DNA from: Thermoleophilia bacterium
Lineage (GTDB): Bacteria > Actinomycetota > Thermoleophilia > RBG-16-64-13
DNA length: 42,932 bases
Assembly (NCBI GenBank): GCA_026415615.1
Contig: JAOAGT010000009.1
Coordinates: 1 to 42,932 of the forward strand
Direction of reading: 5' to 3'
The position numbers and the translations under genes are program-made. Positions within the stretch are counted from its first letter, which is position 1; each line of letters begins with the position of its first letter. Shown here piece after piece: positions 23,842 to 32,126 of the stretch. A model generated the notes under the pieces. That model did not search any database, was not told the origin of the DNA, and saw nothing but the letters and a program-made list of their open reading frames with translations.

Positions 23842-25038
23842 GCCAAGGATGCGGTCAGCTGCCGCAAGGGCATAGAGCTGTATTTCCGGATCCGGGTCGT
23901 CAAGACAGCGTTGTAGAAGTTCCAGATGGGCTGGGCTGCCAATCTGCTCCAACACGTCGATAACCGCTTTCCTGAGCTGGATGTCTGTAGACATCTCGAA
24001 AACTCGGGCTAGCTCTTTGGGGTCCAAAAGAGCAAGCGCCTTTCGCTGCTCGCTTGAAGGCAAGGCAAGGACGCTCTCGGCGGTAGGCTCTTGTTGGGCA
24101 GGCTCTTCCACCACCGGCTCGACGACCTCGGCAATTTCTTCTTCGAGAGGGAGTTCCTCGATCTCCAAGAACTCCTTTACCTCTTCGACCGGTGTTTCTT
24201 CATAAACCACCGCTTCAGCCTCCGGCACTTCGGGTACAGGTGCCTCCACTTGGGGTTCTTGCTCGGGCGGCGCGGGTTGATTTACGTCGAAATCCTTGGG
24301 ACCCGCGCTCTCGCTTAGCTGCTCCTGTGCTTTGGGCTCCGCGGAGACGGGCTCGCTACTATCGGACAGTTGTGCTGGCCCTTGCTGGATAGGCGGCTCT
24401 CCCGACGTGAAGGCTGCTGCCCCAGCAGAGCTGGCGGTGGCTGTCTCCCCAGATGTAGGGGTGGCTGTTTCTCCGGATGTGGGGGTGGCTGCTTGACTGT
24501 CTTGCGGCGCTTGTTGCGGCTCGCCAGCTCGATTTACCTTTGCCGCTGCCAACGCGGCAGCGTACGCACGCAGGCGGTCTAGGCGAAGAGGGGCAAATTG
24601 ACTTTTCTTCAGGTCGGGGGGCAGCTCGAGAGAGCTTATGGCTGCGATGACCCGTTCTGGCTTAAAGATGCGAAGACGGGCAAGGTCTTCATCAGTCAGG
24701 TCTCCCCAGCCCCGCAGCATGCTATCCAAGGTGTCTCTTAACGGGTCGACGGTTGGCAACGCGGCAAGGCCGGTAGGTAGGCGGGCGCCTAAGCCGGAAG
24801 AGACCGGAACTCCGACAGAAGGCGACCGGACCGGCGCAGGCGGTTCAGTAGGCGAAACTGGCTCCGAGGAGGTCTTGACCCGGGACTTCGGCGCTGCTGT
24901 TGCAGGGCCAACCTCTTTGGGTGACGCCTTTCTACGTCTGCGGATGACTAGGAGCAGTACTATCAGAAGCAGTACCACTACTGCTATTAACCCAGGCAGT
25001 GTGTAAGAGCTGCCGAAGAGCTCCGGAAACTCAAACAT
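23830..25038 (-). CDS. Membrane-anchored acidic protein with C-terminal HEAT-like repeats
   Basis: The 402-residue protein has one transmembrane helix (about 13-33, followed by RRRRK), a Pro/Ser/Ala linker, a helical block (about 95-170) and a long low-complexity acidic stretch rich in Glu, Pro and Val. The last 75 residues look like HEAT/armadillo repeats (LRKAVIDVLEQIGSPAHLEL, PDPEIQLYALAAADRIL). The linker includes a duplicated ATPTSGET unit. ATG 25038 follows AGGAGG at eight bases. The design suggests a membrane-tethered scaffold with a cytoplasmic protein-binding end. I recognise no characterised family. Antisense frames reflect its repetitive GC-rich code. Confidence 0.72.
   Translation of the reverse strand: MFEFPELFGSSYTLPGLIAVVVLLLIVLLLVIRRRRKASPKEVGPATAAPKSRVKTSSEPVSPTEPPAPVRSPSVGVPVSSGLGARLPTGLAALPTVDPLRDTLDSMLRGWGDLTDEDLARLRIFKPERVIAAISSLELPPDLKKSQFAPLRLDRLRAYAAALAAAKVNRAGEPQQAPQDSQAATPTSGETATPTSGETATASSAGAAAFTSGEPPIQQGPAQLSDSSEPVSAEPKAQEQLSESAGPKDFDVNQPAPPEQEPQVEAPVPEVPEAEAVVYEETPVEEVKEFLEIEELPLEEEIAEVVEPVVEEPAQQEPTAESVLALPSSEQRKALALLDPKELARVFEMSTDIQLRKAVIDVLEQIGSPAHLELLQRCLDDPDPEIQLYALAAADRILGSER
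24443..24490. repeat. 24-bp tandem duplication in HEAT-like gene
   Basis: Units 24443-24466 and 24467-24490 share most bases and both end in GGGGTGGCT. They encode the doubled eight-residue ATPTSGET stretch in the linker; a third degenerate unit (ATASSAGA) follows in the protein. Confidence 0.75.
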
Positions 25039-25138
25039 GTAAGCTTGCCTCCTGCAACCCCAAGAGATGGGAGTGGATACTCTCTAACATTTCCATCATA
25101 CTCTAACGCCAGGCGGTTTATCGGCTAAGGGAAGGCCA

Positions 25139-25864
25139 ATGATTACGAGCAGACTGATCGATACCCATTCCCATCTCTTGCCCGGGCTAGACCACGGGTG
25201 CCCGGACATGCAAACAAGTCTCGAGATGGCACTAGCGGCGGCGACGTCGGGCGTGCAGATTGTAGCTTGCACTCCTCACCTGACAGAGTGGGACCCTGAT
25301 CTCATTGTGAGTGCTCGCGATACGGCTACTGCTGTTCGAGACGTTCTCGCCCGCGAAGGAATTGAGCTTGAGCTTCGTCTCGGGTTTGAGGTGGACGTTA
25401 GTCTCCTCGTTGGCGCGCCCTACGACAGGCTGAGAGAGCTTACCTTGGAGGGGACCCCAGGTGTGTTGGTCATAGAGACCCCATACCACGGGTGGCCGTT
25501 CTATTTGGAAGAGATCGTGTTTGACCTCGCCAGCCGCGGATTCACGCCTGTTCTGGCCCATCCGGAGCGAAACGATCGGGTACAGAGGGACCCCTCGCTA
25601 TTGGCGAGGTGCAGGCGCGCCGGGGCGCTCGTACAGGCTACTGCGGGTAGCTTGGGCGAGCCCTTCGGAAAAGAGGCCGAACGTTGTTTTTTTCGTCTTG
25701 TAGCTCTTGAGCTTGTGGACTTAGTGGCCTCGGATGCCCACTGGTTTAGGCGGGAAGATTGGACCATGGAGAGGATGCTGATTCTATTGGAAAAGTGGGT
25801 TGGAGCGGAGGACTTGCTTACTCTCGCCTATGCCAACCCATTGCGTCTGGTGTCAGGCGACTGA
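25139..25864 (+). CDS. CpsB/CapC-like PHP phosphatase
   Basis: The 241-residue PHP-fold protein begins LIDTHSHLLPGLDHGCPDMQ, the hallmark of manganese-dependent protein-tyrosine phosphatases CpsB/CapC/YwqE (usually H-x-H-ILPGIDDG). Other ligands are visible in CTPHLTEWD, GFEVDVS, LAHPERN and ASDAHWF. Family members dephosphorylate tyrosine kinases that control capsule and exopolysaccharide production, but no kinase or polymerase gene is adjacent, so a different phosphoester substrate is possible. The canonical DDG is DHG here. ATG 25139 follows GGGAAGG. It is divergent from the HEAT-like gene; the 100-bp gap has no clear promoter. Confidence 0.82.
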   Translation: MITSRLIDTHSHLLPGLDHGCPDMQTSLEMALAAATSGVQIVACTPHLTEWDPDLIVSARDTATAVRDVLAREGIELELRLGFEVDVSLLVGAPYDRLRELTLEGTPGVLVIETPYHGWPFYLEEIVFDLASRGFTPVLAHPERNDRVQRDPSLLARCRRAGALVQATAGSLGEPFGKEAERCFFRLVALELVDLVASDAHWFRREDWTMERMLILLEKWVGAEDLLTLAYANPLRLVSGD

Positions 25865-25914
25865 AACTGGCGGGGCTCTTGTGCGTTGTCGGAAAGAAGC
25901 TTTTCAATTAAGAT

Positions 25915-25936
25915 AATTAAATTAATTAACTAAATT
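25915..25936. promoter_or_regulatory. Candidate MarR operator (22-bp AT-rich dyad)
   Basis: The 22 bases at 25915-25936 form an imperfect palindrome, with 9 of 11 positions complementary about a central TTAATTAA (25922-25929). It sits 15 bases before the MarR start in a strikingly AT-rich patch, and GATAAT (25912-25917) next to it could be a -10 box. This is the usual arrangement for MarR autoregulation. Confidence 0.5.
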
Positions 25937-25951
25937 GTTGCTGGTTGATGC

Positions 25952-26443
25952 ATGCCTGAGCAAAACGACAAACGCGAACGTATCATACGGGAGATCATCA
26001 AGGTGCTTCCTGATGTAGCTAAGGCTCTCAAGGAGGCTGTGGCTGCTCATGGGTCTCTCGGGCTGCCGCCCGGGTGTCACGTCACCACGGCCGAGATGCG
26101 TGTGCTCATCCACCTTGCCGAATATGGGGCGCAGACAATGACCGAGCTAGCCCAGGGTATGAAGATGACCAGGGCGTCTGCAACCAGTTTGGTACGGCCA
26201 CTTGTGGCGCTTGGCCTGGTTAGGCGGTGGCAGGATCCCCAGGACGGACGCGTGGTGCACGTGGAACTCACTGAGCGCGCTAAAGAAGCTGCTGACAAAG
26301 TCATCTCTGGGCTTCGTGAAGAAATCGAGGCGGTTCTGGCCAGAGTGGAAGATGACAAATGCGCCATTTTCCTTGAGTGTTTGGAGAGATTTGCTCGTTC
26401 AGCAGGAGCCGGTCAAGGTAGCAGAGTGGAGGTGAACCGTTGA
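25952..26443 (+). CDS. MarR-family transcriptional regulator
   Basis: The 163-residue regulator has a winged helix core: TTAEMRVLIHLAEYGAQTMTELAQGMKMTRASATSLVRPLVALGLVRR (split here: residues about 47-92) and the wing WQDPQDGRVVHVELTERAKEAA. MarR proteins are dimeric repressors that release DNA on binding small toxic molecules. ATG 25952 is used; its ribosome-binding site is poor. It lies directly before a drug-efflux gene with a TTGA overlap, so the pair is most likely autoregulated through the AT-rich dyad upstream. The inducer is unknown. Confidence 0.92.
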   Translation: MPEQNDKRERIIREIIKVLPDVAKALKEAVAAHGSLGLPPGCHVTTAEMRVLIHLAEYGAQTMTELAQGMKMTRASATSLVRPLVALGLVRRWQDPQDGRVVHVELTERAKEAADKVISGLREEIEAVLARVEDDKCAIFLECLERFARSAGAGQGSRVEVNR

Positions 26444-28116
26444 CTGCAGATGCTCAACCTCTGACTGCGGACATCACGCAGAGCCGCAGACGGTGGGGAA
26501 TCCTAGCCATTTTGTGCGTGGGCACTTTCATGCTCCTCTTGGACGGCACTATCGTGAATATTGCCATCCCAGACATCATGCTTGCCTTCAAGACGGGATT
26601 CTCCCAGGTAGAGTGGGTGATGAACGCCTACCTGCTTGTGTTTGCCGTGTTGCTCATCACCACTGGGCGGCTTGGCGACCTGTACGGGCGAAGACTTATG
26701 TTTACGGCGGGGCTTTGCCTTTTTACTTTGGCCTCGCTTGCCTGCGGGCTGGCCCCGGCTGCTGGCTGGCTGATTGGGTTTCGAGCACTGCAGGGGTTAG
26801 GCGGCGCTCTCATGATGCCAAACACTCTCTCTATTATCGCAAACGTGTTTTCTTCGCATGAAAGAGGCAAGGCCCTTGGTTTTTGGGGCGGAGTGAGCGG
26901 CTTCTCGCTGGCCCTGGGACCTAGCCTTGGCGGTCTGCTGGTGGAGGCTGGCTCCTGGCGATGGATATTCTTCATAAACGTTCCCATCGGTGTGATTCTT
27001 CTAGTTCTAACTCTGCGTTACGTTCCTGAGTCAACCGATCCCACCTCGGTCAAACAGGTCGACATCCCAGGGGTAGCAGTTCTAACGGCTGGTCTTTTCG
27101 CCCTCACATTTGCTCTCGTGGAGGGGCAAAAGTACGGGTGGACCTCGCCGCTAATTCTGGGGTTGTTCGCGGGCGCGGTAGTTGCGTTGGCCGTTTTTGT
27201 TTGGATTGAAAGAAAGCAAGTGCAACCGCTGATCGATCTTTCTCTATTTAGGAATCGCACTTTTAGTGTCACGAACTTTGTGGCGTTGCTTCTCTTTTTT
27301 GGAATGATGGGTGTTTTCTTTCTGCTGCCGGTTTTCCTGGAGGCCATCCTGGGGTATAGCGCCGTTAAGGCCGGATTGGTCATGACGCCGCTAGCAGCCA
27401 TAGTGATTGTGGCCTCTCCCTTGTCTGGTGCTCTGTCGGATCGCATAGGTCCCCGTTGGCTGATGTTTATTGGGATGTTGATTGCTGCTTTAGGCTTCGT
27501 GCTGACCCGTCGCGTGATGGAACTGCATGGGTCCTGGCAAAGCCTTGTTGTGCCCTTCATAGTGTCTGGTTTTGGCATTGGCATGGTGACCCCACCCAGT
27601 ACCTCTGCCGTGATGGGTTCAGTTGTTCCCGAGAAAGCGGGGCAGGCTTCGGGAGTGCTCTCCAGTGTGCGCCAAATTGGCTCGGTTTTGGGCATTGCAG
27701 TATTAGGGGCGGTTCTTCAAAACCGGGCGGTGGCCTACATTCAAGCGGGAATTGCCGCCAAACTCGATGCAGCACCATTCCCTTTGTCCACAGGGGTAAA
27801 AGAGGAAATCATTAGGGCAGTTGGCTCCTCCGCCATTAACATGGGGCAGATCAGGGCGGGTGGCGGGTTTACTGGCTCGATGTCGCAGGGGATGTCGGAT
27901 CTCATGGCGCAGGCGCCGGCCCAAATGAAAGAGCAGATCGGCGAATTCTTCAGGGAGTTATTCAGCATGGACTTTCTTATGGGCGAGTTTGCCCATGCCA
28001 TGCGCACCACTTACATCTGCTCGATCGTGCTTATGCTCGTTGGCGCCTTGGTAGCTTTGGGAGTGGCTAAACTTAAGCCGAGGAAGCGTCCGAGAGCAAA
28101 CCAGGCCGAGGGGTGA
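26440..28116 (+). CDS. MFS drug efflux transporter, DHA2 (EmrB/QacA) family
   Basis: The 558-residue transporter has 14 predicted transmembrane helices. Motif A is GRLGDLYGRRLMFTAG, the DHA2 start is MLLLDGTIVNIAIPDI with the membrane Asp, and motif C is SGFSLALGPSLGGLL. A second motif-A-like loop is SGALSDRIGPRWLM. These export lipophilic drugs with proton antiport. Start is TTG 26440, coupled to the MarR stop by a TTGA overlap and preceded by a strong GGAGGTGA. A periplasmic loop with Gly/Met-rich sequence (about 455-500) precedes the last helix. It ends 22 bp before an intrinsic terminator. Confidence 0.94.
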   Translation: MTADAQPLTADITQSRRRWGILAILCVGTFMLLLDGTIVNIAIPDIMLAFKTGFSQVEWVMNAYLLVFAVLLITTGRLGDLYGRRLMFTAGLCLFTLASLACGLAPAAGWLIGFRALQGLGGALMMPNTLSIIANVFSSHERGKALGFWGGVSGFSLALGPSLGGLLVEAGSWRWIFFINVPIGVILLVLTLRYVPESTDPTSVKQVDIPGVAVLTAGLFALTFALVEGQKYGWTSPLILGLFAGAVVALAVFVWIERKQVQPLIDLSLFRNRTFSVTNFVALLLFFGMMGVFFLLPVFLEAILGYSAVKAGLVMTPLAAIVIVASPLSGALSDRIGPRWLMFIGMLIAALGFVLTRRVMELHGSWQSLVVPFIVSGFGIGMVTPPSTSAVMGSVVPEKAGQASGVLSSVRQIGSVLGIAVLGAVLQNRAVAYIQAGIAAKLDAAPFPLSTGVKEEIIRAVGSSAINMGQIRAGGGFTGSMSQGMSDLMAQAPAQMKEQIGEFFRELFSMDFLMGEFAHAMRTTYICSIVLMLVGALVALGVAKLKPRKRPRANQAEG

Positions 28117-28138
28117 CGCTGTCACCGGGAGGGTGTTG

Positions 28139-28182
28139 GGGCGCGCTGCCCACAAGATTGTGGGCAGCGCGCCCTTATTTTC
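28139..28182 (+). terminator. Intrinsic terminator after DHA2 transporter
   Basis: Perfect 16-bp stem GGGCGCGCTGCCCACA (28139-28154), loop AGAT and complementary arm (28159-28174), followed by TTATTTTC (28175-28182). The 182-bp stretch from here to the polyprenyl synthase start shows no gene and no clear promoter. Confidence 0.92.
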
Positions 28183-28364
28183 CGGCTTCCCGACAGCGGG
28201 TGCTTGGTTGCCAGCTTGCCGATAGCGGTCTCTTTGCCATCAATGACTGCACGGTGTGCTATCGTCACCGCTGCGAATATGGCGGCTGCGATCGTGACGG
28301 CTTGGTCTAGGGGCGAGCTGGCGCGTCAGTCGTGTGGCAGTGTTAGAGTCAGACCAGGTGTCAA

Positions 28365-29390
28365 GTGGATACGGAATATCCTCATGTAGAGTACCTAGCT
28401 TCGATCGTCCCTCTGGTGGATGGTTATCTGCGGCGGTATCTAGCCAAATACCCGCCAGGCAGTCCCCTTCATAGATATCTGTACGGGATCCTGGACGAGT
28501 TCATCGCGCGCGGCGGTAAGCGGACGCGGCCAGCGCTAGCCATGCTTGCTTGCGAAGCGGTTGGGGGCGAGCCAGTGCGGGCCCTGTCAACCGGCTGTGC
28601 CATTGAGTTTTTCCATGCAGCTGCTCTTATTCACGACGATATCATGGATGCCAGCGAGCTTAGGCGGGGTGCTCAGTGCGCTCACTTGGTGCACGGGGAA
28701 CCGCTTGCTATAAACGCCGGCGACTATGCTCTTAGCCTAGTCTGCACCATTGTGGTGGACGATCCTCTTCTTGACGATGCTACAAAGCTCGCTGTTCTTC
28801 GCGTGATCGGGGAAATGAGCGAACGCACTATCGAGGGGCAGGCGCTTGACGTGGGATGGGTGCGAGATGAGGTTTTCGACCTAACCGTGGACGACTATAT
28901 GCACATGGCTTTAGGTAAGACTGGCTACTACAGTGGGATCGCTCCGCTCAAAGCTGGCGCCATCATTGGCGGGGGGACGGCCGAGCAAATTGAAGCCTTG
29001 GCAGAGTTTGGCAAGCATTGTTCCATTGCTTTCCAGATACAAGACGACCTGCTCAATCTTGTGGGCGACGAGGCGACCATGGGCAAGGATCGACTAAGCG
29101 ACATTAAGGAAAGCAAACGTACGCTCATGGTTGTCCATTGTCTAAGCGTGTCCGCTCCCGCTGATCGGAACCGTCTCGTAGAGCTGCTTCGCCTGGGGCG
29201 GACAAAGACTACCGAGGAAGCGGAGGAGATACTCGAGTTGCTGGAGAAGTATGGCTCGCTCGAGTATGCTCGCTCGGTGGCGCGCGATCTGGTGACTCGC
29301 GGGCGCTCGTATCTTGAGACCCTTCCCGACTCAACGGCTCGCCGGATCCTGGCTTCCATGGCCGAATACTTCTTGGATAGAGAGGTGTGA
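28365..29390 (+). CDS. Polyprenyl (isoprenyl) diphosphate synthase
   Basis: The 341-residue trans-isoprenyl synthase condenses isopentenyl diphosphate with allylic diphosphates. The first Asp-rich motif is DDIMD at 91-95 and the second is DDLLN at 227-231 (Asn in place of the last Asp, common in long-chain enzymes). GGKRTRPAL (50-58) binds IPP. The residues four and five places before the first motif are alanines rather than aromatic, which favours a product longer than farnesyl; this is inference. The start is GTG 28365. It likely feeds quinone or polyprenyl-phosphate carriers. It converges on the response-regulator gene with a 12-bp gap and no terminator. Confidence 0.92.
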   Translation: MDTEYPHVEYLASIVPLVDGYLRRYLAKYPPGSPLHRYLYGILDEFIARGGKRTRPALAMLACEAVGGEPVRALSTGCAIEFFHAAALIHDDIMDASELRRGAQCAHLVHGEPLAINAGDYALSLVCTIVVDDPLLDDATKLAVLRVIGEMSERTIEGQALDVGWVRDEVFDLTVDDYMHMALGKTGYYSGIAPLKAGAIIGGGTAEQIEALAEFGKHCSIAFQIQDDLLNLVGDEATMGKDRLSDIKESKRTLMVVHCLSVSAPADRNRLVELLRLGRTKTTEEAEEILELLEKYGSLEYARSVARDLVTRGRSYLETLPDSTARRILASMAEYFLDREV

Positions 29391-29402
29391 CCCTCGAGGC
29401 GC

Positions 29403-30473
29403 TTAGGCTGCAAATTGGTCTTCGGTCAAGAAGTCCAGTTGTCCCCGCTCATACAAGCGAAACAAGGCATCTACTACCTGAGGATCAAACTGTCCCCCGC
29501 GCTCGCGACGCATCTCCGCCATGGCGTCAGGAATGGTCCAGGCTTCCTTGTAAGGGCGCTTATGGATGAGGGCGTCAAATGAGTCAGCGACTGCCACAAT
29601 GCGGGCGGCAAGAGGGATTTGCTCGCCTTTCAAACCGCGAGGATAGCCCCTTCCGTCCCAACGCTCGTGGTGACAAAGGGCAATCTCTTCGGCCATCTGT
29701 ACGAGTTCTGAAGTACCACCGCTTAGGATTTCAGCGCCAAGCACAGAGTGTCTGCGCATAATCTCGCGCTCGTCGTCGTTGAAGGGTCCTTGCTTGAGGA
29801 GTACGACGTCCGGGATGGCTACCTTTCCGAGATCATGAAGCGGGGCGGTGCGGGCGATGAGCACTACCTGCTCCGGCGGAAGGCCGAGTTCCTCAGCCAG
29901 CATACGACAGAGCTCGCCAACTCGCTCGGTATGGCGGCCAGTAGCGTCGTCCCGGTACTCCGCCACCTTTGCTAGGCGCTCAAGTAGCTCGAGGTGCGCC
30001 TGTCGTAACTCCTCTGTTCGTTTTTGCACAAGTTTCTCAAGAACACCTCGAGCCATATAGAGTCGAAGACTGAGAAAGCGCGTCTCCAGGAGAGACTTAA
30101 CGGCAGCAAGAAAGACTCCGAGATCAATCGGCTTGGTTAGGAAATTCATGGCCCCTGCTTCGAGCGCTTGGAGACGAGTGTCTGGCTCGGGTAGGCCACT
30201 AATCATCAGGACCGGTAAGAATACGTCTGCACGCAAGTGTTCGCTTAAGCGGGTGAGGAAATCATAGCCGCTCATCCCGGGCATGTTGACATCCAGCACA
30301 ATCAGGTCGGGCAAGGCCTCCTCGATAGATTCGAGTGCCTCCTGCGGGTCGGTGTATCCCGCAACATTGGTGTAGCCAGCGTTCTGTAGGGCGCGGGTCA
30401 GGAGTCGGACGATGCTGGCTTCGTCATCGACAACGAGAATTCTAGCTTCGGGATGGGTTGCCTCGCTTGTCAC
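29403..30473 (-). CDS. Response regulator with HD-GYP domain (cyclic-di-GMP phosphodiesterase type)
   Basis: The 356-residue protein has an N-terminal receiver domain (ILVVDDEAS, phospho-acceptor Asp61 in LIVLDVNMPGMSGYDF, FLTKPID) and a C-terminal HD-GYP domain with RHTERVGELCRMLAEELGL, APLHDLGKVAIPD and HHERWDGRGYPRGLKGEQIP. HD-GYP proteins hydrolyse cyclic di-GMP; the full HHE and GRGYP motifs suggest activity. A partner histidine kinase is not in the window. I choose GTG 30473, which has GGGGGAGAA just upstream; the frame continues 21 codons without a domain. Phased CACTTG/CAAGTG half-sites lie 89-136 bp upstream. Confidence 0.93.
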   Translation of the reverse strand: MTSEATHPEARILVVDDEASIVRLLTRALQNAGYTNVAGYTDPQEALESIEEALPDLIVLDVNMPGMSGYDFLTRLSEHLRADVFLPVLMISGLPEPDTRLQALEAGAMNFLTKPIDLGVFLAAVKSLLETRFLSLRLYMARGVLEKLVQKRTEELRQAHLELLERLAKVAEYRDDATGRHTERVGELCRMLAEELGLPPEQVVLIARTAPLHDLGKVAIPDVVLLKQGPFNDDEREIMRRHSVLGAEILSGGTSELVQMAEEIALCHHERWDGRGYPRGLKGEQIPLAARIVAVADSFDALIHKRPYKEAWTIPDAMAEMRRERGGQFDPQVVDALFRLYERGQLDFLTEDQFAA

Positions 30474-30561
30474 GGTTCTCCCCCGGTTCGCTGGGCTCTG
30501 GAACGTATTTCTGCGCGAGTGGCTTGCTTCCTGCAAATCCGGGCCCGAGCTTTGATTCTAC

Positions 30562-30609
30562 CACTTGTATAATTATTTCGCTCAAGTGAATGTAAAGCAA
30601 TGTCAAGTG
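30562..30609. promoter_or_regulatory. Three CACTTG/CAAGTG half-sites at 21-bp spacing
   Basis: CACTTG at 30562-30567, CAAGTG at 30583-30588 and CAAGTG at 30604-30609 begin exactly 21 bp apart, two helical turns. The first pair is inverted around the AT-rich TATAATTATTT. The array lies 89 bp upstream of the HD-GYP regulator start and is a candidate operator/promoter for it. Confidence 0.45.
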
Positions 30610-30634
30610 TTAATGCGAAGTCTGTACCCACGCT

Positions 30635-30693
30635 TATGCGCAGCGCATAGGGCTGGGTTTGAAGCGCGCGTTCCTGGAAGGGACGCGCGCTTC
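30635..30693. repeat. Two hairpins downstream of MFS gene
   Basis: TATGCGC-A-GCGCATA (30635-30649) is a short palindrome. GAAGCGCGCGTTCC (30661-30674) pairs with GGGACGCGCGCTTC (30680-30693) over 14 positions with one T-G mismatch and a five-base loop. No T-run follows on the minus strand, so these may be weak terminators or mRNA ends of the MFS gene. Confidence 0.6.
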
Positions 30694-30722
30694 ATCAGCG
30701 AGACCCTCTTCCTCACTGAGAC

Positions 30723-30785
30723 TCTCTCTCACCGAGGTGCTCTCTCTCACCGAGGTGCTCTCTCTCACCGAGGTGCTCTCTCTCA
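30723..30785. repeat. 18-bp tandem repeat array, 3.5 copies
   Basis: Unit TCTCTCTCACCGAGGTGC is repeated exactly at 30723-30740, 30741-30758 and 30759-30776, with a partial fourth copy TCTCTCTCA after it and a degenerate copy before it. Each unit holds the small palindrome CACCGAGGTG. The array lies just past the stop of the minus-strand MFS gene; there are no spacers, so it is not CRISPR. Confidence 0.95.
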
Positions 30786-32015
30786 TTCTTCGCAGCTAGC
30801 CACTGTGGCCGCTGCTTTCTCGTCAAGAGCTATGCGTGCGGGGCAGCGCTGTTTTACTGGATCCAAGCGCAGGGTGACCGCGAGTGCTAGAACGGCAATC
30901 GCGCATGCCAAGAAGAAGGGAACCTGGTAGCCGACAAAATTGAGGATGTAGCCCGCAAAAATAGGCACAACCACCGAGGTGGCGTGAGAAAGAGTTACCC
31001 CCATGGCTAAGCTGGGAGACACGTCCTCGGGCGCGGCGATCTTTCGCAGGTAGGTGGAGGCTCCAATATACGACACAGGGGCTATCACCGAGTAAAGCAG
31101 GTAGAAGAAGCAGGCCACCGCCACATGGTTTGCAAGAGCGTAGCCTCCAAGGGCGATTACGTAAGCTAGGCTCACCAAAGAAAGCGATTTCCGCTCGCCG
31201 TAACGGTCGATCATCTTTCCCAGACGCGATGCTGTGACCATGCACAGGAAAGTGACGCCCAGCATCATCATGGACACTTCGGAGACGTCCAACTTGAACC
31301 GATTTACCAGAACCCAGAGTCCAAAGGAAAAGAAGACTTGCTGCCTCGCACCGTCAAGTAAACAGAGCCAATAGTAGTAGTGATACACCCGGCGAAAAAC
31401 AATCGGTTCCCGCTTTGGCGGTACTTTACGGGGCTGTCCTTCATGTAGATGAGGAAAGCCCACCACAGCAATGGCTCCAATGACAGCCACGATTCCTAGA
31501 ATCACAAAAGTAGGACGGAAACTCAGCCAGTTGAGGCGGAATGTAACCAAGATCATAATGAGAGCGGCGAAGGTGCCTATCTGGCTAATAGCGCCAAGCC
31601 GGCCGAGGACTGTGCCGCTCTTGGGGATGGTAGTAAGACTCATGCCGAGATAGGTCTGGGTCTGCATCACTGTATGCATGCCAAAGCTAGTGATAACCAC
31701 CCAGGGGACCACCGACCAGAAGTCATGAGACAGGGAAAAAAGCGCATAGCCTACGCCTAGGACCACTAGGGCGCCAGCTGTCAGCCTTTGCAACGAGACT
31801 TTGTAAAAAAGAGCGGTAAGAAAGATGAGAACAAAGCCGCCGATCTCGCGGATGGCGGTAATGTATCCAAATTGGGGTCCAGTCAAGTGGAGGACGTCAT
31901 TGAAGTAATTCGTGACAATATTGAGTTGCGCGTTCATGGCAAAGCCGAATGCCGCCGACATGACTGCGAGCATGATGAAGCCACGGCCCGCCGGAGTACG
32001 CCACATTTCGCGCAT
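30783..32015 (-). CDS. MFS transporter, 12-helix type
   Basis: The 410-residue protein has about 12 transmembrane helices and a central cytoplasmic loop (HLHEGQPRKVPPKREPIVF, about 195-215). The motif-A-like loop in the second half is SRLGKMIDRYGERKSLSL. The first half lacks a standard motif A. I cannot name the substrate. ATG 32015 follows GGAGG at seven bases (TTG 32018 directly before is an alternative). The end of the coding region runs into the 18-bp tandem array. It is divergent from the EamA gene across 111 bp that must hold both promoters; TTGCGC is a possible -35 for the plus strand but no good -10 pairs with it. Confidence 0.85.
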   Translation of the reverse strand: MREMWRTPAGRGFIMLAVMSAAFGFAMNAQLNIVTNYFNDVLHLTGPQFGYITAIREIGGFVLIFLTALFYKVSLQRLTAGALVVLGVGYALFSLSHDFWSVVPWVVITSFGMHTVMQTQTYLGMSLTTIPKSGTVLGRLGAISQIGTFAALIMILVTFRLNWLSFRPTFVILGIVAVIGAIAVVGFPHLHEGQPRKVPPKREPIVFRRVYHYYYWLCLLDGARQQVFFSFGLWVLVNRFKLDVSEVSMMMLGVTFLCMVTASRLGKMIDRYGERKSLSLVSLAYVIALGGYALANHVAVACFFYLLYSVIAPVSYIGASTYLRKIAAPEDVSPSLAMGVTLSHATSVVVPIFAGYILNFVGYQVPFFLACAIAVLALAVTLRLDPVKQRCPARIALDEKAAATVASCEE

Positions 32016-32126
32016 CAAGAAACCTCCGTGAAGTCGGGAGAAATCCTGGGGTCCTACGGGAAGTGAGGCGAGGACTTGCGCGCATTCTACTACAAGTGTC
32101 AGGCGCTATCTACGCTTAGTGGGGCC

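Noticed and set aside
27018-27695. 225-codon minus-strand frame over the DHA2 transporter
   Set aside because: Antisense to conserved transmembrane helices; no domain, no ribosome-binding site.
28183-28364. Short plus-strand frames between the DHA2 terminator and the polyprenyl synthase
   Set aside because: They lack ribosome-binding sites and recognisable sequence and overlap each other in different frames.
30723-30785. CRISPR-like appearance of the tandem array
   Set aside because: Units are 18 bp, directly adjacent with no unique spacers, and no cas genes are present.
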